Positions 21,131 through 28,657 of a stretch of 28,657 bases of DNA are shown in pieces (positions within the stretch are counted from its first letter, which is position 1; every line of letters starts with the position of its first letter). The notes beneath the pieces were generated by a model. It was not told where the DNA came from, ran no database searches, and was given only the letters and a program-made list of their open reading frames with translations. Origin of the DNA: an uncultured Lachnospiraceae bacterium (GTDB lineage Bacteria > Bacillota > Clostridia > Lachnospirales > Lachnospiraceae); assembly GCA_910579285.1 (NCBI GenBank), contig CAJTTT010000026.1, positions 1 to 28,657 on the forward strand, written 5' to 3'. Made by a program: the position numbers and the translations under genes.

Positions 21131-23485
21131 ATGGACATTATACGAAAACTCAAAGAGGAATTACAGGTAGAAAAATGGCAGGTTGAGGCAGCGGTATCGC
21201 TGATCGACGAGGGAAACACGATTCCCTTCATCGCCCGCTACAGAAAGGAGATGACAGGCTCCTTAAACGATGAGGTTTTAAGAGATCTGCATGAACGGCT
21301 TACTTATCTGCGGAATCTGGAGGAGAAAAAGGCGCAGGTTTTAAGCAGCATCGAAGAGCAGGGAAAGCTGACTGACGAACTGCGGGAGCGCATTGAGGCG
21401 GCGCAGACTATGGTGGTGGTGGAGGATCTTTACCGCCCTTACCGCCCGAAGAGAAAGACCCGGGCGGGTGTGGCGAAGGAGAAGGGCTTGGAACCGCTCG
21501 CAGCGTTTATTCTTGCCCAGGAGACCACAGAGCCCATTGAAGCCGAGGCGGAGAAATACGTCCATGAGGACGAGGATGAGGCGAAAACCGTAAAAACGGC
21601 GGCTGAGGCTCTGCAGGGGGCGAAGGACATTATCGCGGAACAGATTTCAGATGAAGCGGATTACCGCATCTACATCCGCGATGTGACCATGAAGGAAGGA
21701 AAGCTTGTAACTGCCGCCAAGGACGAGAAGGCGGAGAGTGTCTACGAGATGTACTATCAATATGAGGAGCCCGTCAGCAAGGTGGCCGGGCACCGGGTGC
21801 TTGCGATCAACAGGGGCGAGAATGAAAAGTTCCTGACGGTGAAAGTGGAGGCGCCCGAGGAGCGTATTCTGCAGTTTCTGCGCACCAAGACCATAATAAA
21901 TGACAATCATGTCACATCTCCGATTCTGGAGGAAGTAATCGCTGACAGTTATGACAGGCTGATTGCACCGGCCATCGAGCGGGAGATCAGAAACGATCTT
22001 ACCGAAAAGGCGGAGGACGGCGCCATCTCCGTATTTGGAAAAAATCTGGAGCAGCTTCTGCTGCAGCCGCCCATCAAGGGCAGGGTGGTGCTGGGCTGGG
22101 ATCCGGCTTTCCGCACAGGATGTAAGCTGGCTGTGGTGGACGAGACGGGAAAAGTGCTGGACACGAAGGTAATTTATCCGACCGCGCCCCAGAATAAGGT
22201 GGAACAGGCGAAGGCGGAGCTGAAAAAGCTGATCAAAAAGTACAACGTATCCCTGATTTCCGTCGGGAACGGGACGGCGTCCAGAGAGTCTGAGCAGGTG
22301 ATTGTGGAGCTGATTAAAGAGCTGGACGTGCCGGTGCAGTATGTGATTGTGAATGAGGCGGGGGCATCTGTCTATTCCGCCAGCAAGCTTGCCACGGAGG
22401 AATTCCCGGAGTTTGACGTGGGCCAAAGAAGCGCGGCTTCCATCGCGAGAAGACTGCAGGATCCGCTGGCAGAGCTGGTAAAAATCGATCCCAAGTCCAT
22501 CGGCGTGGGGCAGTATCAGCATGACATGAACCAGAAGAAGCTGAGCGAAGCCCTTGGCGGTGTCGTGGAGGACAGCGTGAACCGGGTCGGCGTGGATCTG
22601 AATACCGCATCCGCATCCCTTCTTGAGTATGTCTCTGGCGTGACCAAGGTGATTGCCAGAAATATCGTGGAATACCGGGAGACAAACGGCCGCTTTTCCA
22701 ACAGAAAGCAGCTTCTCAAGGTGGCCAAGCTGGGGCCGAAGGCCTTTGAACAGTGCGCCGGCTTTATGCGCATCGCGGACGGAGACAATCCCCTGGACGC
22801 CACCAGCGTGCACCCGGAATCTTACGAGGCAGCAGGGAAGCTGATGGAGAAGCTCGGGCTTACGATGGAAGACGTGAAGGAGGCCCAGAAGAAGGCGGCG
22901 GTGAAGAAACCGGCTCCCGTGAAGGAGAAGAAGCCCCGCCCGAAAAAGCCGGTGATCCGCAATACGGACACGGCTATGGGAAAGGCTCTGGCGGCGGCGC
23001 TGGGCAGCGTGGATATGGCGGCAGAGAAAAATGACACAAGTGTCACGAGTCCCGGCTCCGGCAGTTCCGGGCAGACCGCGGTGAGTAATCTGGCCAGAAG
23101 AGTCAAGGACAAGAAAAAGCTGGCCGAGGAGCTGGGAATCGGAGAGATTACGCTGATTGATATTCTGACAGAGCTGGAAAAACCGGCCCGCGATCCCAGA
23201 GACGACATGCCTGCGCCGATCCTTAGAAGCGACGTATTAGATATGAAGGATTTAAAGCCCGGCATGATCTTAAAGGGAACGGTCAGAAATGTGATTGACT
23301 TCGGCGTCTTCGTGGATATCGGCGTACACCAGGACGGACTGGTACATATCTCGCAGATTACGGACCGCTACATCAAACATCCGCTGGAGGCGGTCAGCGT
23401 GGGAGATATTGTGGATGTGCAGGTGCTCACGGTGGATGTGCCGAAGAAGCGGATTGGACTTACCATGAAGATCGAAAGACAGTAG
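21131..23485 (+). CDS. tex: Tex-family S1 RNA-binding transcription accessory protein
   Basis: A 784-residue cytoplasmic nucleic-acid-binding protein. Domains in order are the Tex N-terminal region (about 1-190, with VEAAVSLIDEGNTIPFIARYRKEMTG and VVVEDLYRPYRPKRKTRAG), the YqgF-like domain (about 320-450, GRVVLGWDPAFRTGCKLAVVD), helix-hairpin-helix motifs (about 490-560, SVNRVGVDLNTASASLLEYV) and the S1 domain (about 708-782, GTVRNVIDFGVFVDIGVHQDGLVHIS). A Lys/Pro/Ala-rich linker of about 60 residues from about 586 precedes S1 and makes the protein somewhat longer than usual. ATG 21131 follows AGAGGG with five-base spacing. The open frame extends upstream to 20918 but crosses the promoter. 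oppB starts only 15 bases after the stop. Confidence 0.95.
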   Translation: MDIIRKLKEELQVEKWQVEAAVSLIDEGNTIPFIARYRKEMTGSLNDEVLRDLHERLTYLRNLEEKKAQVLSSIEEQGKLTDELRERIEAAQTMVVVEDLYRPYRPKRKTRAGVAKEKGLEPLAAFILAQETTEPIEAEAEKYVHEDEDEAKTVKTAAEALQGAKDIIAEQISDEADYRIYIRDVTMKEGKLVTAAKDEKAESVYEMYYQYEEPVSKVAGHRVLAINRGENEKFLTVKVEAPEERILQFLRTKTIINDNHVTSPILEEVIADSYDRLIAPAIEREIRNDLTEKAEDGAISVFGKNLEQLLLQPPIKGRVVLGWDPAFRTGCKLAVVDETGKVLDTKVIYPTAPQNKVEQAKAELKKLIKKYNVSLISVGNGTASRESEQVIVELIKELDVPVQYVIVNEAGASVYSASKLATEEFPEFDVGQRSAASIARRLQDPLAELVKIDPKSIGVGQYQHDMNQKKLSEALGGVVEDSVNRVGVDLNTASASLLEYVSGVTKVIARNIVEYRETNGRFSNRKQLLKVAKLGPKAFEQCAGFMRIADGDNPLDATSVHPESYEAAGKLMEKLGLTMEDVKEAQKKAAVKKPAPVKEKKPRPKKPVIRNTDTAMGKALAAALGSVDMAAEKNDTSVTSPGSGSSGQTAVSNLARRVKDKKKLAEELGIGEITLIDILTELEKPARDPRDDMPAPILRSDVLDMKDLKPGMILKGTVRNVIDFGVFVDIGVHQDGLVHISQITDRYIKHPLEAVSVGDIVDVQVLTVDVPKKRIGLTMKIERQ

Positions 23486-23500
23486 AAAAGGAGTTTAGTT

Positions 23501-24418
23501 ATGCTTAAGTACATTGTGAAGAGAATTTTGCTGGCAGTCGTGACGATCTGGGCGGTTGCCACACTCACCTTTTTTCTGATGAATCTGGTGCCCGGCGGCC
23601 CGTTTTTGTCGGAGAAGGCGATCAGCCCCCAGGCGCAGGCGGCGCTGGAGGCGAAGTACGGACTGGATAAGCCCATGTCACAGCGCTATGTGAACTATAT
23701 GACCGGGGCGCTTCACGGGGATTTCGGGGACAGCCTGAAACAGAGAGGCCGTACCGTCATGTCCATCATTTCCATGAAATTTCCCGTGTCTGCGAGAGTC
23801 GGCGGGATATCCGTTCTCGTGGCGCTGATTCTGGGAATACCCCTTGGCAGTATCGCCGCTTTGAAGCGGGGAAAGCCGGCGGACAGTGTGATCAGCGTGA
23901 TTGCGACATGCGGTATCGCGGTGCCCAGTTTCGTGATCTGTACGCTGCTCATGTATTTCTTCGGCGTGAAGCTGGGGCTTCTGCCCACGATGGGTCTGGA
24001 GAGCGCAAAGCACTATGTGATGCCGGTGATTGCCCTGTCCTTCTACCCAACAGCTTATATTATGCGGCTGATGCGCTCCTCCATGCTGGACGTGCTGGGA
24101 CAGGACTATATGCGTACAGCCAAGGCCAAAGGGCTGGCGGGAGGAAAGATACTCTTCAAGCACGCGCTTAGAAACGCGATTCTGCCAGTAGTAACCTATG
24201 TGGGTCCCATGCTTGCGTACACCATCACGGGAAGCTTCGTGGTGGAGAAGATCTTTGTCATTCCGGGACTGGGCGGAGAGTTTATCAAGGCGATCAACGG
24301 ACGCGATTACACGTTGATTATGGGAACGACGATCTTCCTGGCGACCCTTGTTATCGTGATGAACGTGGTTGTGGATATCATTTACAAACTGGTTGATCCG
24401 AGAATCAAACTCAAGTAA
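23501..24418 (+). CDS. oppB: Oligopeptide ABC transporter permease OppB/DppB
   Basis: A 305-residue inner-membrane permease of the dipeptide/oligopeptide/nickel family. The N terminus YIVKRILLAVVTIWAVATLT followed by FFLMNLVPGGPF is typical, as is GLDKPMSQRYVNYM. Six membrane spans are expected. The cytoplasmic EAA-like loop that contacts the ATPases is DYMRTAKAKGLAGGKILFKH. The ending VDIIYKLVDPRIKLK is canonical. AAGGAG lies seven bases before the ATG. It is first of five opp genes and directly follows tex. Confidence 0.93.
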   Translation: MLKYIVKRILLAVVTIWAVATLTFFLMNLVPGGPFLSEKAISPQAQAALEAKYGLDKPMSQRYVNYMTGALHGDFGDSLKQRGRTVMSIISMKFPVSARVGGISVLVALILGIPLGSIAALKRGKPADSVISVIATCGIAVPSFVICTLLMYFFGVKLGLLPTMGLESAKHYVMPVIALSFYPTAYIMRLMRSSMLDVLGQDYMRTAKAKGLAGGKILFKHALRNAILPVVTYVGPMLAYTITGSFVVEKIFVIPGLGGEFIKAINGRDYTLIMGTTIFLATLVIVMNVVVDIIYKLVDPRIKLK

Positions 24419-24456
24419 CAGGTATAGTAGAAATTTTATAGAAAGGTACGCGAAAC

Positions 24457-25503
24457 ATGAAAGAAAATCCCTTAAGTTTTCAGTTAAAACTCAAGCCGGA
24501 AGATTTTCTGCCGGCTACGGAGGAAGAAAAACAGAGTCAGGTCATCATGCGTGAGAGCGTGAGTTTCTGGAAGGACGGTATGCGCCGGCTTCGGAGAAAT
24601 AAGGTGGCGATGGTCTCGCTGGTCGTGATTATTGTGGTGATGATATTTTCCTTTATCGTTCCCTCTTTTTATCCTTACACCTATAAGGAGCAGATCAAGG
24701 GAGCGAACAGCCTTGCGCCTATGGAGTATTCAGCGGAGGAACAGGCGCGGATCGACGCGGGAGAGAAGGTGTTCCCCCATGTTTTCGGCACGGACAAGAT
24801 GGGGCGTGATTACGCCATCCGTGTGATGATGGGAAGCCGCATTTCCCTGCTTGTGGGACTTGTTGCGACGTGTATTATCCTGATCATCGGTTCCGCTTAC
24901 GGTTCCATCGCGGCGTTCTTCGGCGGCTGGGTGGATCTGGTGATGATGCGTATTGTGGATATCATTTATACGATTCCTGATATCCTTCTCATCGTTCTTT
25001 TGTCTATGTCTTTTAAGGCGCCGTTGAACAATCTGGCTACCAAGCCGGGTTTCCACTGGTTGTCGGTTGTGGGTGAGAATCTGATCAGTATCTTCGTGGT
25101 GTTTGCCCTGCTCTACTGGGTGGGCATGGCGAGAATGGTCAGAAGTCAGGTGCTCATGTTAAAAGAGAGCGAGTATGTCACGGCGGCTAGGGCTCTGGGC
25201 GTTGGAAACGGCAGGATCATCAAGAAGCATCTGCTGACCAACTGTATCGGTACCCTGATCGTGACGACGACGTTACAGATTCCGTCCTCCATCTTTACGG
25301 AGAGCTTCTTAAGTTTCTTAGGCTTGGGTGTGGCGGTGCCGCTGCCCTCTCTGGGAAGTCTGGCAAGCGACGCGTTGAACGGCATCAATACCTATCCGTA
25401 TCTGCTGTTTATTCCTGCGCTGCTGATCAGTTTGATTATCTTAAGCTTTAACCTGCTCGGGGACGGCCTCAGAGACGCCTTTGACCCGAAGCTGAAAAAC
25501 TAG
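24457..25503 (+). CDS. oppC: Oligopeptide ABC transporter permease OppC/DppC
   Basis: A 348-residue permease that forms the channel with OppB. The cytoplasmic N-terminal extension is followed by WKDGMRRLRRNKVAMVSLVV, a periplasm-side loop with FGTDKMGRDYAIRVMMGSRIS, the EAA loop EYVTAARALGVGNGRIIKKH and the end NLLGDGLRDAFDPKLKN, all family hallmarks. The start has GAAAGG ten bases upstream. It lies 38 bases after oppB. Confidence 0.94.
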   Translation: MKENPLSFQLKLKPEDFLPATEEEKQSQVIMRESVSFWKDGMRRLRRNKVAMVSLVVIIVVMIFSFIVPSFYPYTYKEQIKGANSLAPMEYSAEEQARIDAGEKVFPHVFGTDKMGRDYAIRVMMGSRISLLVGLVATCIILIIGSAYGSIAAFFGGWVDLVMMRIVDIIYTIPDILLIVLLSMSFKAPLNNLATKPGFHWLSVVGENLISIFVVFALLYWVGMARMVRSQVLMLKESEYVTAARALGVGNGRIIKKHLLTNCIGTLIVTTTLQIPSSIFTESFLSFLGLGVAVPLPSLGSLASDALNGINTYPYLLFIPALLISLIILSFNLLGDGLRDAFDPKLKN

Positions 25504-25519
25504 AAAGGAGGACGAGAGA

Positions 25520-26521
25520 ATGGGAGAATATCTGGTAGATGTCAAAAACGAACGGCTTTCTTTCTTTACGCCCGCCGGAGAGGTTAAGGCGTTAAACGAT
25601 GTCTCCATCCGTCTGAAGGAGGGAGAGGTCTTAGGAATTGTGGGAGAGAGCGGTTCCGGCAAGTCTGTCACGGCGTACAGCCTGATGGGACTTACCGCCC
25701 ATCCGGGGAAACTCCTCGGTGGAGAACTGCACTTTAACGGGCATCAGGTGGAAACCATGTCCGAGAAAGAAATACGAAAAATCCGTGGAAATGAGATTTC
25801 CATTATCTTTCAGGATCCGATGACAAGCTTAAACCCGGTCTACACCATCGGCAATCAGATTACCGAGGTGATCCGGCTTCACACTGACAAGACGAGGCAG
25901 CAGGCCAGGGAACGCGCCAGAGAGCTTCTGGAGCTGGTGGGCATCAACGAGCCGGAAAAGCGCTTAAAGCAGTATCCCCACGAGCTTTCGGGAGGTATGC
26001 GGCAGAGGGTGATGATCGCCATAGCGCTTGCCTGTGAGCCGAAGCTTTTGATTGCGGACGAGCCGACCACGGCGCTGGATGTGACGATTCAGGCACAGAT
26101 TCTGGAACTGATGATGGAGCTTAAGGATAAGCTTGGCATGGCGATCATTATGATCACCCATGACCTTGGCGTGGTGGCAAGCATGTGTGAGCGCATCGCG
26201 GTTATGTATGCGGGCAGAATCATTGAGTACGGCACTACGGACGACATTTTCTATCACCCGAAGCACGAGTACACGAAAGGGCTGATCCGCTCCATTCCGA
26301 GGTTGGACACGAAGGAGCACGAGAGACTGGTTCCCATTGAGGGAACGCCTGTGGATATGTTGAATCCGCCGGCCGGATGTCCTTTCGCTCCCCGCTGTGA
26401 CGCGGCTATGCAGATTTGTCTTAGGGAGATGCCGCCGGTCACCACATTCGGCGATGTGCACTATACCCAGTGCTGGCTGAACCAGAAGGAAGAGATGGAG
26501 AAAGGAGCGTCCCATGAGTAA
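25520..26521 (+). CDS. oppD: Oligopeptide ABC transporter ATPase OppD/DppD
   Basis: A 333-residue ATPase. Walker A is GESGSGKS (Lys48), the Q-loop is IFQDPMTSLNP, the signature is LSGGMRQRVMIA and Walker B is LLIADEPTTALD. The H-loop is IMITHDLGVVA. The C-terminal oligopeptide-transporter domain has PPAGCPFAPRCDAAMQIC, whose cysteines may bind a metal or Fe-S cluster in this family. AAAGGAGG precedes the ATG. The gene overlaps oppF by eight bases, so the two ATPases are made together. Confidence 0.95.
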   Translation: MGEYLVDVKNERLSFFTPAGEVKALNDVSIRLKEGEVLGIVGESGSGKSVTAYSLMGLTAHPGKLLGGELHFNGHQVETMSEKEIRKIRGNEISIIFQDPMTSLNPVYTIGNQITEVIRLHTDKTRQQARERARELLELVGINEPEKRLKQYPHELSGGMRQRVMIAIALACEPKLLIADEPTTALDVTIQAQILELMMELKDKLGMAIIMITHDLGVVASMCERIAVMYAGRIIEYGTTDDIFYHPKHEYTKGLIRSIPRLDTKEHERLVPIEGTPVDMLNPPAGCPFAPRCDAAMQICLREMPPVTTFGDVHYTQCWLNQKEEMEKGASHE

Positions 26522-27503
26522 GCATTTGATTGAAGTGGAGCATCTGCGCCAGTATTTTCCGGCAGGAGGCTTTGGGAAAAATAAAAAATTTGTTAGAGCG
26601 GTGGACGATGTCTCCTTCTATGTGGAAAAAGGCGAAACCCTCGGGCTGGTGGGAGAGTCCGGCTGCGGCAAGACCACCACGGGACGCACGATGCTGCGGC
26701 TCTACGAACCTACGGGCGGGAAATTCACCTTTGACGGGGATGTGATTTTCGATGTGGAGAACAAGCAGTACGCGAACATGCTCCCTTACAGGAAACGGAT
26801 GCAGATTGTGTTCCAGGACCCTTACGCGAGCCTTGACCCGCGCATGACGGTTGGCGATATCGTGGGGGAGGCCATCGACGTGCACAAGCTGGCGGAGAGT
26901 AAACAGGACCGCTACGACCAGATCATACACATTCTGGAGCGCGTTGGCTTAAACTCGGAGCATGCAAACCGTTATCCCCACGAGTTTTCCGGCGGGCAGA
27001 GACAGCGTGTGGGCATTGCCAGGGCGCTGGCGGTGCATCCCGAGTTTATCGTCTGTGACGAGCCGATCTCGGCGCTTGATGTGTCCATCCAGGCGCAGGT
27101 CATCAATATGTTTGAGGACTTACAGGAGCAGATGGGGCTGACGTACCTGTTTATCGCCCACGACCTGTCGGCGGTGAAGCACATTTCCAACCGCATCGGC
27201 GTGATGTATCTGGGCAGAATGGTGGAGCTTGCGGACAGCTATAAGCTGGTGGACCGGCCCCTGCATCCCTACACCAAGAGTCTGATCTCGGCGATTCCGA
27301 TTGCAGATCCGAAACAGGCGAGGGCAAGCCGGCGCATCGTGCTGGAGGGAGACGTACCAAGCCCTTTAAATCCCCCCTCGGGATGTACTTTCCGCACCCG
27401 CTGCCCCTATGCGGATGAGAGGTGCGCTGCGGAGGTTCCCACATGGAGAGAAGTGGAAAACGGCCATTTTTGCGCCTGTCACCATATTGACAAGTGCAAT
27501 TAA
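26514..27503 (+). CDS. oppF: Oligopeptide ABC transporter ATPase OppF/DppF
   Basis: A 329-residue partner ATPase. Walker A is GESGCGKT (Lys53), the Q-loop IVFQDPYASLDPRM, the signature FSGGQRQRVGIARAL and Walker B FIVCDEPISALD. The C-terminal PPSGCTFRTRCPYADERC is typical. GAGAAAGGAG precedes ATG 26514 inside oppD. The two ATPases form a heterodimer on the OppB/OppC channel. Confidence 0.95.
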   Translation: MSKHLIEVEHLRQYFPAGGFGKNKKFVRAVDDVSFYVEKGETLGLVGESGCGKTTTGRTMLRLYEPTGGKFTFDGDVIFDVENKQYANMLPYRKRMQIVFQDPYASLDPRMTVGDIVGEAIDVHKLAESKQDRYDQIIHILERVGLNSEHANRYPHEFSGGQRQRVGIARALAVHPEFIVCDEPISALDVSIQAQVINMFEDLQEQMGLTYLFIAHDLSAVKHISNRIGVMYLGRMVELADSYKLVDRPLHPYTKSLISAIPIADPKQARASRRIVLEGDVPSPLNPPSGCTFRTRCPYADERCAAEVPTWREVENGHFCACHHIDKCN

Positions 27504-27515
27504 ATGTGATAAACA
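27487..27515 (+). promoter_or_regulatory. Possible internal promoter before oppA
   Basis: TTGACA at 27487-27492, inside the end of oppF, is followed after 17 bases by TAAACA at 27510-27515. The -35 is perfect but the -10 is poor. Binding proteins are often needed in excess over the transporter, so an extra promoter would make sense; this is inference. Confidence 0.35.
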
Positions 27516-27559
27516 TGTTAGTTGGAAAAGTAAATCATTTAAGAAGAGGAGGAACGATT

Positions 27560-28657
27560 ATGAAAAAGAAAGTAATCGCGCTGATGTTGGCAGCGGCTAT
27601 GGTTGTCGGTGTGACGGCCTGCGGCGGCGGTTCTGATACGACCACCCCGGCGGCAGATTCCAACGATGCGGCGTCTGAAACCACAGAGGGGGGGGAGGCT
27701 CCCGCAAGTGATGCTGCTGATAGCGCTGCATCCGGCTCCGGGAAGGTTCTGTCCGTACAGATCGGCCCCAACCCCGAGACCATCGACCCGGCGTTAAACA
27801 GCGCAGTGGATGGCGGTAACATGATCTTACACACATTCGAGTGCCTTTTGACGGTGGACCAGGAAGGCAAGCTGGCTCCCGGCCAGGCTGAGAGCTGGGA
27901 GACTTCCGAGGACGGTCTGACATGGACCTTCCATTTAAGGGACGGCCTGAAGTGGTCTGACGGCTCCGCCCTCACGGCAAACGATTTCGTATACAGCTGG
28001 CGCAGAGTCTGCGATCCTATGGTAGCGGCTCCTTATGCGGAGACTGTTCTCGGCATGGTAGAGGGCTATGCGGACGCCATCGGCGGCAATCTGGAAGCGC
28101 TCGGCGTGGAAGCGCCCGATGATAAAACCCTTGTGGTTCATCTTACCCAGCCCTGCTCTTACTTCGGCTCTCTGGCAGCTTTCGCTACCTTAAGCCCGGT
28201 ACAGCAGGCAACCATCGACGCCAACGGCGACGGCTGGGCAGTAGCGGCTGACACCTATGTTTGTAACGGCAGTTTCTATATTTCCGAGTGGGTGCCCGGT
28301 TCCTATATCATGTGCACAAAGAACCCGAACTACTGGAATGCGGATGCGATCAAGCTGGATGCGATCAAGTTCAATCTGATCGAGGATCCCAACGCTTCCT
28401 ACAGCGCATACCAGACCGGCGAAGTGCTCTTCATCAAGGACGTGCCCACAGAGGAGATTCCTTCTCTGGAAGGCAATGCGGAGTTCCATGTGGAGCCGAT
28501 TATCGGTACCTACTATCTGAGCTTAAATACGGAGAGAGAGCCCTTCAACGATCCCAAGGTGCGTAAGGCGTTAAGTCTTGCCATCGACCGTGAGTATGTG
28601 GCCGGTACGCTGATGCAGGGAACTTACTCTGCAGCAAGCAACTTTATGGGTCCCGGC
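27560..28657 (+). CDS. oppA: Oligopeptide-binding lipoprotein OppA (N-terminal part)
   Basis: A frame of 366 codons, open to the right edge. A lipoprotein signal peptide ends at VTAC with Cys21, followed by an Asp/Ser/Ala-rich tether to about residue 60. The binding-protein family-5 domain begins at VLSVQIGPNPETIDPALNS and shows LAESWE-like PGQAESWETSEDGLTWTFHL, LRDGLKWSDGSALTANDFVYSWRR and FNDPKVRKALSLAIDREY. It captures peptides outside the membrane and feeds OppBCDF. AGGAGG at 27547-27552 lies seven bases before the ATG. Being last in the cluster is less common than being first. Confidence 0.93.
   Translation, partial: MKKKVIALMLAAAMVVGVTACGGGSDTTTPAADSNDAASETTEGGEAPASDAADSAASGSGKVLSVQIGPNPETIDPALNSAVDGGNMILHTFECLLTVDQEGKLAPGQAESWETSEDGLTWTFHLRDGLKWSDGSALTANDFVYSWRRVCDPMVAAPYAETVLGMVEGYADAIGGNLEALGVEAPDDKTLVVHLTQPCSYFGSLAAFATLSPVQQATIDANGDGWAVAADTYVCNGSFYISEWVPGSYIMCTKNPNYWNADAIKLDAIKFNLIEDPNASYSAYQTGEVLFIKDVPTEEIPSLEGNAEFHVEPIIGTYYLSLNTEREPFNDPKVRKALSLAIDREYVAGTLMQGTYSAASNFMGPG

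Noticed and set aside
21647..22813. A 388-codon open frame on the minus strand inside tex
   Set aside because: It is the antisense shadow of conserved Tex domains and shows no recognisable protein family.

Overview
The window reads as chromosomal DNA of a low-to-moderate G+C Firmicute of the Lachnospiraceae type. The indications are phosphate butyryltransferase plus butyrate kinase for butyrate formation, a class B sortase with a leucine-rich surface protein, DUF6106-like and DUF975-like membrane proteins, a separate IMP cyclohydrolase and AICAR formyltransferase instead of a fused PurH, and strong AGGAGG ribosome binding sites. Most genes are visibly G+C-richer than two stretches that look acquired: 0.3-3.2 kb, and the cassette at 14.0-17.9 kb.

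Layout. 1-286 is the end of a zinc alcohol/polyol dehydrogenase. 489-3166 is an AT-rich two-gene unit (SF1 helicase plus a DUF2290-like protein) behind a near-consensus promoter, and is a candidate defence module. 3296-3796 encodes a small membrane protein. 3939-7591 holds guaB, IMP cyclohydrolase and AICAR formyltransferase, the last steps to IMP and the first step towards GMP, with a palindromic repeat array between guaB and the cyclohydrolase gene. 7709-9897 is ptb-buk, with structured repeats after each gene. Then come secA (10234-12798) and prfB (12904-14008), which needs a programmed +1 frameshift at CTT TAA C.

14.0-17.95 kb holds a class B sortase and an LRR surface protein with a PKTG sorting signal. 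It is bracketed by the true 3' end of prfB and a second, internally deleted copy of that 3' end (17893-17952). Downstream is an FkbM-type methyltransferase whose frame is broken at a G9 tract, which suggests phase variation or a homopolymer sequencing error.

20882-18901 (minus strand) is a three-gene operon: a DUF4190-like membrane protein, an HExxH protein and a DUF975 protein. 21131-28657 (plus strand) is tex followed closely by an oligopeptide ABC transporter in the order oppB-C-D-F-A, with oppA running off the window. I see no tRNA, rRNA, CRISPR array, transposase or integrase.

The points most worth a second look are the prfB 3'-end duplication around the sortase cassette, the UAA-type prfB frameshift site, the G9 tract in the methyltransferase, the helicase/DUF2290-like pair, and the two families of palindromic intergenic repeats.
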